From Theobroma cacao (taxonomy: Eukaryota > Streptophyta > Magnoliopsida > Malvales > Malvaceae), in the NCBI RefSeq assembly GCF_000208745.1, contig NC_030855.1, forward strand, positions 16,009,181 through 16,073,180: DNA of 64,000 nucleotides, given 5' to 3'. The number at the start of each line of letters is the position of its first letter. The first letter of the stretch is position 1. This document shows, in pieces, positions 35,748 through 46,779 of the stretch. The position numbers and the translations under genes were made by a program. A model generated the notes under the pieces. That model did not search any database. It was not told where the DNA came from and saw nothing but the letters and a program-made list of their open reading frames with translations.

Positions 35748-36818
35748 ATGTCCGCGATGGAGCTGATTCCTGGTCTTCCTAATGATATTGCCCGTGAATG
35801 TTTGATTCGTGTCCCATACAATAACTTCTCCAACATTGCATCAACCTGTAAAGATTGGAAGGTTGAAATTCATTTGCCAGAGTTTTTTCGTCATCGAAAA
35901 GCCGCTGGCTGTAGTAAACATGTGATGGTGATGACCCAAACCCGAGTCAACCCGAGAGGAAATTTCGGCCTGAAATGCCAGGCCATGCGGGTTTATCGCC
36001 TCGTGCTTTGCGAGCCGGATACCGGTGACTGGTGTGAGCTGCCTTCGGTTCCGGAGCTGTTTGATGGGTTGCCCATGTTTTGTCAAGTTGTCGGAGTCGG
36101 GTCGAACCTTGTCGTGATGGGCGGGTTGGATCCGGATACTTTTGAGGTCCGGAATGCTGTCTATGTTTACAATTTTATATCGGCCAGGTGGAGGCGTGGG
36201 GCTGATATGCCAGGTGTACGGAGGATATTCTTTGGATGCGCGTCGGATTTGGATCGGATGGTCTACGTTGCCGGAGGACACGATGGCGACAAAAATGCGT
36301 TGAAATCAGCAATGGCATATGACGTGGCAGCTAACATGTGGGTTCAGTTGCCTGACATGGAAAGAGAGCGTGATGAGTGCAAGGGAATTTTTCACCTTGG
36401 AAAGTTCCACGTCATCGGCGGATATTGTACAGAGAGGCAAGGCCAATTCGAGAGCAGTGCCGAGCAATTCGACATTGCCACGTTTCAATGGAGCCCAGTG
36501 CAAGATAACCTGTTGTTAACCGGTGCGTGTCCAAGAACATGTGTGGCAGCTGACGGAAAATTATACATGTGTCGGGAAGGTTACGTGGCAAGACTGGAGG
36601 GTGACACCTGGACACCAATAGCTGAGCTGCCAGTTGAAGTGTGCAAAACAGCTCATATGTGCACGTGGAAAGACAAATTGTTGGTGATTGGTTCATGGAG
36701 CTTCGGCGAGCCCCACACAGCTTACGTGTTGAATTTGAGAAGTTACACGTGGAGCAGAATGGAAGTGGGAGAGGAATATTCGGGTCATGTTCAGTCTGGT
36801 TGCTATCTGGAGCTGTAA
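35748..36818 (+). CDS. F-box/kelch-repeat protein, KISS ME DEADLY (KFB) type, copy 2
   Basis: This intronless gene encodes 356 residues from the ATG at 35748. The ATG at 35757 (MELIPGLP) aligns better with copy 1 and with family starts, and would give 353. The F-box is at residues 5-48. Kelch double-Gly motifs are at 125-126, 176-177 and 224-225, in register with copy 1. Shared hallmarks are MPGVRR, ERERDECKGIFH, HVIGGYCTE and GHVQSGCYLEL. It lies 3.4 kb downstream of copy 1 on the same strand, so a tandem duplication is the simplest origin. The many differences, for example RVNPRGNFGLK against RVDWDTKQGVL around residue 70, indicate an old event. The expected role is substrate recognition in an SCF ligase, as for copy 1. 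Confidence 0.95.
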   Translation: MSAMELIPGLPNDIARECLIRVPYNNFSNIASTCKDWKVEIHLPEFFRHRKAAGCSKHVMVMTQTRVNPRGNFGLKCQAMRVYRLVLCEPDTGDWCELPSVPELFDGLPMFCQVVGVGSNLVVMGGLDPDTFEVRNAVYVYNFISARWRRGADMPGVRRIFFGCASDLDRMVYVAGGHDGDKNALKSAMAYDVAANMWVQLPDMERERDECKGIFHLGKFHVIGGYCTERQGQFESSAEQFDIATFQWSPVQDNLLLTGACPRTCVAADGKLYMCREGYVARLEGDTWTPIAELPVEVCKTAHMCTWKDKLLVIGSWSFGEPHTAYVLNLRSYTWSRMEVGEEYSGHVQSGCYLEL

Positions 36819-38073
36819 ATGGGTTCAAGTGGTTGCGTGTGTTTCGGTTTGGTTGGCTCTATATGTACGCATGAAACAGCCCTTTTTTGTAAATTAAATG
36901 CAATTTTGATGCTCTGTACCTGCTAGTCAAGGCTAACAGGATAAGATGCCTGTATATAGAACAGTTTTAAATAAAGGTTGACAAGGTGGCATCAGACAGG
37001 GAAACCTGAAGAAAAAGTGAAAAGTTGTTTGACAAGGTGTCCGCCTTTTAAAAGGGCAAATCCAATGCATAAGTTGAGCATTTGAGATTGGGATGATGAG
37101 AGAGACGGGGTATTACGATATCTGGTGCATTACATGGCATACAAGGCCCACCCCAACGCCCACAATCTGAGTGCACCCTGCAGTGCCCTGAGAGCGAGCC
37201 TGGAACAATGGAACAATGCTCGTGGATTTCTTGCTCTCTCGTTTTGCGTGAATGCAAAACCATGGGTCAGGACACATGGTTTGCGATTGCGAGTGGCGTC
37301 AGATCAGATTCATCCAAGTGCTCAAAATCTACGCATTTTTATGATTTATGTATCGTGGCAATTACTTGATGTTTAATGTATTACCCATACAAATATAATC
37401 TGAATACGTGTGTTCACTTGCAATGAAGATGAGGCTTTAACTTTACTTGAAAAAAAAATTATAAGGCTTCAGTTTTGAAGTGAGAAAGAGAATGATAAGC
37501 ATTATTGAAGCAAATTGTTTGATATTTACAAGTGTTGATTCATGGCGCCGGCTGAAGCACGGTTAACGTGTTGCGGGGTTCCTGGACACTGACAGTTATA
37601 AGTCAAGAAAAGGAGGTGAGAAGAACATCAATAGTCTACGCCTGTCAATTTCATCACTACACTTTTTACTCATCCAACAGTTCTAAATCTGTACTAGGAC
37701 CACCAATGGTGAAAAAAGGCCATAATAGTCAGATTCTTAGTGCCAGAAAACGCAATGATAGTGAAGTGTACCATTGAATTTCTCTGCAAGAGCGAAAGAG
37801 AGAGGAGCATTTAAGTTTGGTGGAGTCTCAATCAACAACGGGATGACTAATGATGTGATCATACAAGTTTTGTAATATATAATTTTGGGGCAGATGATCT
37901 TTTAATCCTTTTAAGGGTCAGCAAGGCTCCAACTTTTTCAAAAAGAAAAAAAAAGAGTAGTGGACTAGAAGATCAAATCCTCCTGTTAAGTCACTCAACA
38001 GATTGGAGAAAGGATATGCAGAGGAAGCAGGAGGGCCAACCTAGACAGACTCGGCGGGCTTGTGGGTTAATTC
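36819..38073. other. 3' region and spacer, no gene recognised
   Basis: Positions 37040-37330 are unusually GC-rich for non-genic DNA here (GGCCCACCCCAACGCCCAC, CCTGCAGTGCCCTGAGAGCG). Short reading frames exist on both strands, but none resembles a known protein. It may be part of the 3' flank or a remnant of an old gene. Confidence 0.35.
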
Positions 38074-40909
38074 TGTAATACCCCCTCACAAAAAAAATAT
38101 TTTGTTTTATTTGATAATTGAAATATAGTTTGGAATTATTAATAAAAAGAGAATTTTTTTTTTAAAAATTGGAGTAGATGTATTTTAATTGATATTAGAT
38201 TACTTTATCACGTTTAAAAAGAAAATCAATCAATTTTACTTTATCATATTTAAAAAAAAAATCAGTTAGTTTTAAGTAGTCAATTAATCTTATCATATTT
38301 TAAAAGGAAAAGCAATCAATTTTATCTTAGCATATTTAAAAGAAAAAAAATCAGTTGAAAAAAAAATCAAAAGAAGTTAACTCAATCTTATATCATTAGG
38401 CTTAAGAGAAAGAAGAAGAAGAAGAAGATAGAAAAAAAAAAGGAAAAAGTATTTAAGGAATTTCTTATTAAGTTATGATTAGGGTTGGATTTTTTTGTTT
38501 AAGCACAAAAATCTTAAATTACTTTTACTCAAATCCTGTACTATTCCGGTGAATTTTCAGTAGCATGATGGTTTTTGTAAGTCTTGAAAAGATATTTCCA
38601 ATAGTTTTTGTAGCATCTCGTTTGGCTTTATAGTTAGGAAGAAACGAATTTAATTGACTGAAAACCTAATTTTAATAGTTTTAATGATCCAATTTTGAGT
38701 AATTGAAACTCCAAATTTCGATAATATTTTGGACCGTTTCTTTGAGGGATTTTATAGTATGAAATGAGTTGTTTAAATTAGTGTCAATGGCTCGATTATG
38801 AGCTTCTTATGTTAAGAGAATTAAGGCCTTAAAGTAAATTCGTTGATATTGAAAACCTAAAAATCTAGGTATTTTTGTGATGATTTTTAAACTTTTGGCT
38901 TTTAAACCTTGAGAGTCTTATGTTCTTTTTAATCGAAACAAATATTGGTGTTATAGTATAATATGAATACTTCAAATTGGTGTTGATTTTATCATTGAAA
39001 ACAATTTGGGTTAAGAATTACAAGAGTTCAAAATAAGTTAAATGACCATATAGATTCAGAAAATTTCAAATATTAGAAAATTTTCTTTTTTAANAAGTTA
39101 AATGACCATATAGATTCAGAAAATTTCAAATATTAGAAAATTTCTTTTTAATTTTTTTAAAATTTGATTTTAATTAATGTTTGATAAATTCTATTGTAAA
39201 CTTCATAAATATTGGATATGTGATTTCTAATGTATTATATATATACATATTTATGTCTAAAAGTATATATATTTATATTTTTAAACTAATTCCTTAAGTT
39301 AGTAAATTTTATAAAAATATAAAAAATTAAGAAAAAAATTACAAACATGATTTTTATACGAAAATAATATTATATTTTTCTTAGAAATTAAAATCGTTAC
39401 TGATTTTATGATTTAAGTTTAATTATTAACTTTATTTGATTTTTTATTAATTCATTAAAAAATAATAAAACATTATCTTATTAATTGAAAATATTCTTAA
39501 ATTGCAATAAAGGTTGCTGCACACCCTAAGTGCTTAGGATGGTCAACGGAAAGTCACTTGTCAAATTTGTTTGCAAATTCAATTATGATTTTTATATATT
39601 TTCTTTAAATATTAAATAACTAGGAAGATTTTTTAATTTGCAGCTTGAAAGTGAACTTGACAAAATCAGGTAAGTGACTAATATCCCTTTAGTGTTTTAA
39701 CACCCTAAAAATTAACCTCACTGTAAAATTGAATTTCTTATATTATATATAATATGTTTTATCCTATAATTTGTTAAAATCGGACTGAATATGCAAAATG
39801 TATATATATAATTTTTGTATTTCGGATTTTAGAATGTTAATTTTTACGAAGTATGATATTTGATTTTTTTTAAAATTTTGGATATGATTTTTGTCTAACA
39901 TATGCATTTATGACTATATTTGTGATTACATATATAAATACCTAGTTTAAAATAAATATGCTTTGTGAAAGTGAATATTATCGTATTGTGAATTTTAGTA
40001 ATCAGTAAATATATTTCGTTTTGTCTCCTAATATGGTTATGTTACGATTTTGCCAATGGAGGTTAAATGTTGGATATGTCGAAATGTATTCTGTGATTAG
40101 AGATCAATTTTCCAACTACACCATCCATTACAGAATAGTGATATTTGTGATATCTGTTTAGAGCAGCGAATGATTGCCTCTAATATATTTATGACCCATG
40201 CTATTGGGATTAATTGTGGTATGATTATAACTCATGCCACTAGGGTTAATTGTAATTTTTGTTATGATTATGGCCTATGTCATAGGGGTTAAATATGGTC
40301 ATAGCATGTTATGGGAAACCATTAAAATCTGTAATAATTTTGAAATCATATTTTATCCTTTTATTAAAAAAATCATTTGAAATTAAGATAGTTTTGTGAT
40401 TTGAATTAGATTACTCAAAATTTTATTTTTGATGTTCATATGAGAAAAAATAATTTTAGTCTAAATGTTTTGTGCATGCTTAATTCGGTTAAAGAGATAT
40501 TAGTCACTTCCTGAGCTGTTGGACTCACTCTTTCACATTTTTTTAACTTGTGATTTGGTTAAACACATGAGAAATTTTGGAGAGTGACATTTTGTAAGGT
40601 AGCATATAGTGTTAGTTTGCTTTCGGATTGTTTAAACATTATAACCCTTTGAGCTACCTTAAATTGTTATTCAGGATTTTATCTTTACATCTTAGCTTAT
40701 AGTATTGGAAGCTTACTTTTGAACATTGTTGAATTATATCCCTTTGAATTATATTGATAGACTTAGCTTTGTAAATCATTAGATTTTTCAGAAATATTTG
40801 ACCCTCTAGTTGGTTGGATACGATATATGTTTTTGCACCTTACATGTCTATAGGATTATATCTTATAGGTGTGCGGCGTCTGTTATGCCTCGGATCTGGG
40901 GGTGCGACA
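38074..40909 (+). mobile_element. Solo LTR, TGTAATACCCC...GGGGTGCGACA
   Basis: The 2.84-kb unit starts TGTAATACCCC and ends GGTGCGACA, the terminal wording of a common plant LTR type. The flanks AATTC (38069-38073) and AACTC (40910-40914) match at four of five bases, so a decayed target duplication is likely. There is no coding capacity and no partner LTR in the window. The orientation is taken from the TG/CA ends and is not independently proven. Superfamily not determined. Confidence 0.72.
39035..39151. repeat. Near-exact local duplication around a single N (assembly join)
   Basis: A ~57-bp sequence beginning AAGTTAAATGACCATATAGA occurs at 39035 and again at 39095, separated by one N at 39094. 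The copies differ only in T-run length near their ends. The pattern is that of two overlapping contig ends left unmerged. Confidence 0.8.
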
Positions 40910-43174
40910 AACTCATTAGAAGGCCTAATTCAATAGCCAAAGGAATGTTTAGAAGTTTAAAAGCCCAGGAGATAGGAGATCTCTTTGATATTAAAAAGCA
41001 AAAAACAAACGAAATTCACATGAAATGAATTCACTAATCAAAAGGCCGGTCAAGTCATGGAGAGTAGAAAAGATTATTTATAAAGAGTACCAAATCATGT
41101 TCCAATGCTAGAAAGTGAAATGGTTCTTTGAACCTTGAGTGCAAAATTGCCCTGTCCAAATTGTTGGGATTTAGCATATGACATTAGTTGTATATTAATT
41201 TTTGGGGCAATACAACAATCAAATAATGGTGGAATGAACATGGAAGGCTAAGTTAATGCATAAACTATCTCCCATGAACGTAATGCATCTATTGATATAG
41301 TAGTCATTGTAAACATTGTTATCAATCGAGTCCCCCTGTAACCTTTCTTTTTTTGGAATGAACCTTCATCTCCATGTGCAATTGTAAACCTCCACCGTGA
41401 AGTTAATAACTACAAAAATGATTGTTTTGAATAAATAAATAAAGGTTAATTTAGGTAATTGGCCCTTATACTTTACAAAAAGTATAGATGTAATCCCTAT
41501 ACAATAATTTGTATAAATTGAGTCCTTACACTTTGTTGATTTGATAATTTCAGTCCTTGACTCTAACACCGTTAAATTTAACTGCTAAGCATGCTAACAT
41601 GGTAATTTGACTAAATTGATGTGACACTACCAATTGATGTGGTGTTGACTTTGTGTTGAAATGGCATGATTATGCTGATATGGCATAATGCTGATGTGGC
41701 CTATCTTTTTGGCCTTTCCCCTTCCTTTCCAAAATTGCGTTTGTGTTTTGGGGCTTCAGGTATATAGATGCCATTTTTGCTAAGGCAGAGGGTAATTCGA
41801 AAGATCCACACTTACACGGAAACTCCATGTCTCAAAAGCTTCTCTTTTAAAGCACCCAAAAAGCTTCTCTCTTATAACACCCAAAAATGTAAGTTTTTCT
41901 TTTGTTTTTTTGAAACAAAGGAGATTTTCTCCTTCTGAGTAAAAATTGTTCTCATTTAATTACACCTACTTGAAAAGTAGCTATGAAAGTCCCTTGTTTA
42001 TGACATCCATTGAGAGAAAGATGGGTCAGCCTTAAAAAACTAGAAATTTGACCGCTAACACTACTAAGGTTCAGAGTTCAACTTCATCCTTTAAAAGGTG
42101 GGATAACCAGTATCCATTTTTCAGATATGGGCTTCCAATGATTTGATTAATTATGTTTAGGGCATGCAGCCTTGGTCATCTCTTGGAAGGCAGGTTAGTT
42201 TTGGTCCTTTACCTAATTGCAAATAGATTTTGGGAATTACTTCAACATATTAGGCTTGTGTTTCATCTAGGAGGTACCATATCAATAATGAAAACAGAAA
42301 ATGATACTTTTCTGTTGTTGATTGGATCTAAAAGCTTTATTAGTATTCGTTATGTAACATTATTAAGCTCTGTTATAAGATGATTGCTAGGAAAATATGT
42401 TTCTTTTTGCACTTTTTATTTTCAGTTCATTTTTGGATTGCTAGGAAGGTTTCCACAATTAAGCAATGGTGCTAGTTCCAAGGGTGGCATTTGTTCTTAA
42501 CTTGTAAAGTTAGCTAAAAATTTTAGAGTCATCATATGGTTGAAATTAAGACATGTTTAATTTTAGGAATGGAGATGAAGACTTCTAAGAAAACCCTATG
42601 TTTGCACTCAGCATAGGACAAATATTATTTTTTGTTAAGGATGCCTATCTTGGAAAGGTTTTAAGGCATGATAAGATCCAAATTTATCTCTCTATTTAAG
42701 ATGATGGATAAAATTTACCACCCATCGTGATTTTACTATTTTACTTTTAAATTTGATTCAACAATGGTCTGGGCATTGTATAGGAACTGAACTCCTAAAA
42801 TTAAATGTTTTGACTTAGAGAACTGTGAATATGACATAATGCAAGTTATGGAGGAAAATGATAGGTGCATAAATGTTCTAGTTTTGGAGTGTGTGGATGG
42901 CTTCAATTTTGTTTTCAAGGCTAGTGTAAAGGGACGATCTAATGTTACAGTGGAAATCCCTTAGGTGGATTAGCTTAAATTCTCACATCAAATTCTTTTT
43001 TTCCAACTAATTGACAAGAGAGATGGTAGCCTGAGAGGCTTTTGGGAACTTGATCCTACAGTATTGCCAGTACATTATTTTTTTTCTTAATTAGAATAGT
43101 AAGAAAGAAGTCTAATGTTGTCCTTTTTTATTTCTGTAATAAAAGTCTTATAATTGTCTTTCAAACAAAAAAAG
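40910..43174. other. Transposon-derived DNA, no gene recognised
   Basis: Positions 41430-41700 read like a dispersed plant repeat (GGCCCTTATACTTTACAAAA, AATTGAGTCCTTACACTTTG, repeated GATGTGGC/GATATGGC). The remainder has no recognisable coding. Confidence 0.4.
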
Positions 43175-43805
43175 GTAGAGGTGGAACATGCAAATGGTAG
43201 CAAATTTAGCTTGTAGATTGAGTTTTTGAGAGTTTATAGCCCAGCTACTGATGGAAAGATTAAGTCAATTAGAGGTGAAAAGGTACATATTATAATTCTT
43301 GTCTTAAACTAGTAAAGCCACATATTTTGCATGGTCTTTAGATAATTTTATTCTTCTTTTTTTTTTTGCACAATCAATACTTTCTATATTTTTGTGAACG
43401 TCGATTATTTGTATACAAAGTAAAATTTTAGTTATCATAGAGCTAGATGTGAATTATATTGCTATAAAATTACAATAATAGAGCTTGTAGCTCTTATGGT
43501 AGCATATACGTAAAGAGATCGTAGATACAACAAATACACAAATGGTGTGAATGTGCCATAAACTTAAAAAAGGCAATGCTTTTTTTTGGTGCTCTAGAAG
43601 GAACATCTCCACTTGGATATAATGAATTGTAATGTACATCTCCAATTCTTTTAAATTTATTTTAACACTTGGATATAATGAAGAGATTTTATGTTTTTTT
43701 AAAATGAGCAAGTGTCATGTTTGATTGTTGAGATTCCTTTATCAGGTGATATCTAGGCAATGCCTTGTGGGGATAATGTTTGCTGAACCTATAGGAAACT
43801 ATGAG
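43175..43805 (+). pseudogene. Fragment of a DUF971 (PF06155) domain gene
   Basis: Two exon-like pieces are visible. Piece one (43175-43282) reads VEVEHANGSKFSL, then a TAG stop, then IEFLRVYSPATDGKIK and ending GEK before GTACAT. Piece two (43746-43805) follows an AG and reads VISRQCLVGIMFAEPIGNYE before GTAAGG. The wording matches the plant DUF971 / gamma-butyrobetaine hydroxylase N-terminal-like protein. The expected downstream exons (the TWDYFYHLG block) are not found. The intron between the pieces is retained, so the copy came from genomic DNA, not mRNA. The stop and missing ends make it a non-functional fragment. Confidence 0.7.
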
Positions 43806-43876
43806 GTAAGGTACCTTCACTAAGTTCTTCATTTTTTCTTTTATTTTTATATTAAAAATTATGGTCTCAAGTTGTT

Positions 43877-44045
43877 ATATAGACGTTTTATTGGCTGAAT
43901 AAATTTTTTTTCTTCTTTTATTTATTTTTTATGTACTTTTTATTGAGTACTAGTTGTTGTCATATAGACATTTTATTGGCTAAATGAAAGTGTTTTCTTC
44001 TTTTGTTTATTTTTTATGTACCTTTTATTAACTTCTAGTTGATTC
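43877..44045. repeat. ~85-bp tandem duplication
   Basis: ATATAGACGTTTTATTGGCT at 43877 recurs as ATATAGACATTTTATTGGCT at 43962. Both are followed by CTTCTTTT(A/G)TTTATTTTTTATGTAC. Two copies, AT-rich and non-coding. Confidence 0.75.
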
Positions 44046-44639
44046 CAGCTGCTTAAACTTTGTGTCACTTCTTCTGTCATTTTTCTTTCATAGAAAATTC
44101 AAACCATCATTTAATTATGAAAAAGAAAAGATTGAGTAAACTTTTGCAAACATAATCAAGTTATAAGTTTTTCCTTAATAACATTAAAAAAAAACCAAGG
44201 AAACATCCATTAGCTACATTGATGTGATACCGAAAAAACAAAAATCTATAATTTTCAAGTTTGAAAATGTTGAAAATTAACAACATATCAATGCAACACT
44301 TTCTTGTGTTGAAATTGGTGTTGATGCTATATTTGCTTCTTTATGTTTTTTATCAAACTTTTTCTTTCTTTGTGCTTGAGAACAAAAACGATAATGATAT
44401 GTGAAATTCATAATGGTAAGTATAATACTGCAAAAATAAGTGAAAATAATACTAATACTTACCAGCAGTTGATTTGTAGTAATGCATGAATTAGACTTCA
44501 TGACTTTCCTTTCAATAATCATTGCATTAGGTCTTCTAGTCTTTTTCAATAAACAAAATGTTTTTTATCAATATATAATATTAAAAAAAAATAAATCAAG
44601 TAATTATTTACTTACATTGAGTATAAATATTTCAGTTGT
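44046..44639. other. AT-rich DNA, no gene seen
   Basis: Short frames only; none resembles a known protein. Probably the flank of the LTR-like block that follows. Confidence 0.35.
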
Positions 44640-46263
44640 TGGTATCTACCCTTGAGCCAATTAGATTGGTCAATAAATATATATTGTCATTGAATGCATA
44701 CTTAATCGCATAACTATATGTGATAGAGGTTTTCCTTCATATTAGTGCAATAATAAAGAGTTATTAAGTACTAATTGGATGAAGTCCATGAAACATAAAG
44801 GTCTTGCAAGAGAATTGTAAAGTTGTTACAATTATGATATCACTATGCATTGAAGTCATGTTTTTAAAATTGTTCTTGGTTATTATGTTGTCAAGACAGT
44901 GCATTGAAAATACTGAAAGACTGGTACATGTTAAGCCTCCTTTTTTGGAAAGTAAGCAATCGATTTTATAGATTGAAGTATATGGGATACAAGAAGATAA
45001 CATGGAGGTTCTTGTTAAAGATAAGTTCGTTGAACATGATTCGCTATGAGGACTCCATTTGGTATTTCACTGAAGTGTCTATGGAATATGTTTTCATGTG
45101 TAATCATACAACTAGTCCTTAGACTTGAGACACTAGGTCATATTGAATGGAGAATGACATACTTTGATTTCACCTCTACTAGTTTATAGGCTATTAGATG
45201 CCTAAATAGGGTGTTTTTGGGTATGTCATAAAGCATGCGAAGGTGAATGAGTGGTCAAGAGAGGATTTATCACCCTAAGTGATATGAGAGGATGTATCTC
45301 ACTTGTTCTCAATTCTTGATTAACTTGTATAAAGTCTTTGGCCAAAGCATGATGAATTTGAAGAAAGTTAGTTTCTTAAATTCATAAGATTAGTCATAAA
45401 TTATGAGAACTAATATGGAATGTTATAAGTAGACACTGAGCCATACTTTATGACATATCCGGGATATTTGATGAAAGGACCGTATTACACTAAGAGGCTT
45501 ATCACTGAAGGGCTTTGTCAAATTCTTTAATTGACTCTCTAACATTTAGGTGGTCATGATGTATTGCTAGATACCACTCATGATCTATAAATATAACTTA
45601 ATTATCAGATTGATATTTGATTAGGATTTATATTTATTGCCAACATGTTAGAAGCCTAATGGGTTATACACATTAAGTGACATGATTGGGATTAAATAAG
45701 GATAATTATTTAAGTTGGACTTAATTGAAAAAGATCAAAATAAAGTGAGAAATTAATTAAGTTCACAGAAACTTAACTAAATTAAAATACAACTGTTGTA
45801 TTTAGGGTTACAACTTAGTTTGGCTATATAAATATGTTATGTTAGCAAACTAAAACTCTAAGCTTCTAGCCATTTCTCAACCAGTTCATAAAATAAGAAA
45901 AAAATAGTTTTCTTTGTCTGACAAAAATAAGACTTAGTAAGAATTTATGGTCCCTTTGTTTTAGAAGCAAAACTTGCTAGCATAAGTAAAAACTCTTACC
46001 TGTGAGAAGGTTTTATTCGGTTACTGTGTGGATTACTGTTAAAGGTCAAATACTTGGGTGGCTAAAGATTTGACAAATCCTAAAAGTGAAGAAGCAAAGA
46101 TTTGATTTAATTGGTACTTGATTACAGTATCTAGAGTAATGTATATAACTCTTAAACTTATGAATGTTTATAATTAATTAAAAAATTATATGAAAAACAC
46201 AAACATTGATCCTATAGGATTCGGTTGTTTTTCTGATTAAATGCTAGTTTATTATTCCACTGT
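44640..46263 (+). mobile_element. Solo LTR-like block of the same Copia-type family as 18579-20434
   Basis: The start may be TGTTGGTATC at about 44639. The end lies near GATCCTATAGGATTCGGTTG and the next ~50 bp. Ordered phrases match the minus-strand element in the LINE: GAACATGATTCGCTATGAGG, CCATTTGGTATTTCACTGAAGTGTCTATGG, GTCATGATGTATTGCTAGATACCA, AGCCTAATGGGTTATACACA. A TATAAATATG box at about 45824 may be the LTR promoter. Boundaries are approximate and no target duplication was found. Confidence 0.6.
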
Positions 46264-46779
46264 GTTATTTTTTTAATTTATTGATTATTTTCTTATTTGA
46301 GCATGAGGTCGAATCCTAGCACCAATCTCAAGGTCTTGGTATAAATCAATCCCTTCTTGATGTGGCCATGCTTTCCCTTTATTCTTGTCTCTTATTGAAG
46401 AGTCACCATTTTTTTGCAAATTAAAACATAGCAAATGAACTTTATATAAAAAAACAAATAAAAAAAGAAACACCAAATGCGAATAAAACCAAAGGCATAT
46501 GATATTCTAAATCCCATGTATCAAATTTCTTTCTTAATAACAGTAAAAATATAACAACATATAGAACTGAAAATTTGACATTTATCTACCTTGCTATAAT
46601 TATTACTTGTAGCATCAATATTACTCTTGATAGCAAGGTGTTCTTTTTGTGTATTGTTGCCCATTGTTCTCCTATTTTGAGGCATTGAATTATTAGAAGT
46701 GATATGCAAAAAGGAAAGTTAACAAATTAGTATATGAATTATATAATTACAAAGAAAGGCTTACATAGATACAATGAAA

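Noticed and set aside
36306..36828. Antisense frames over the second F-box/kelch gene, and similar ones over the first (31614-32299)
   Set aside because: They are shadows of high-GC coding sequence on the other strand; no domain or independent signal is visible.
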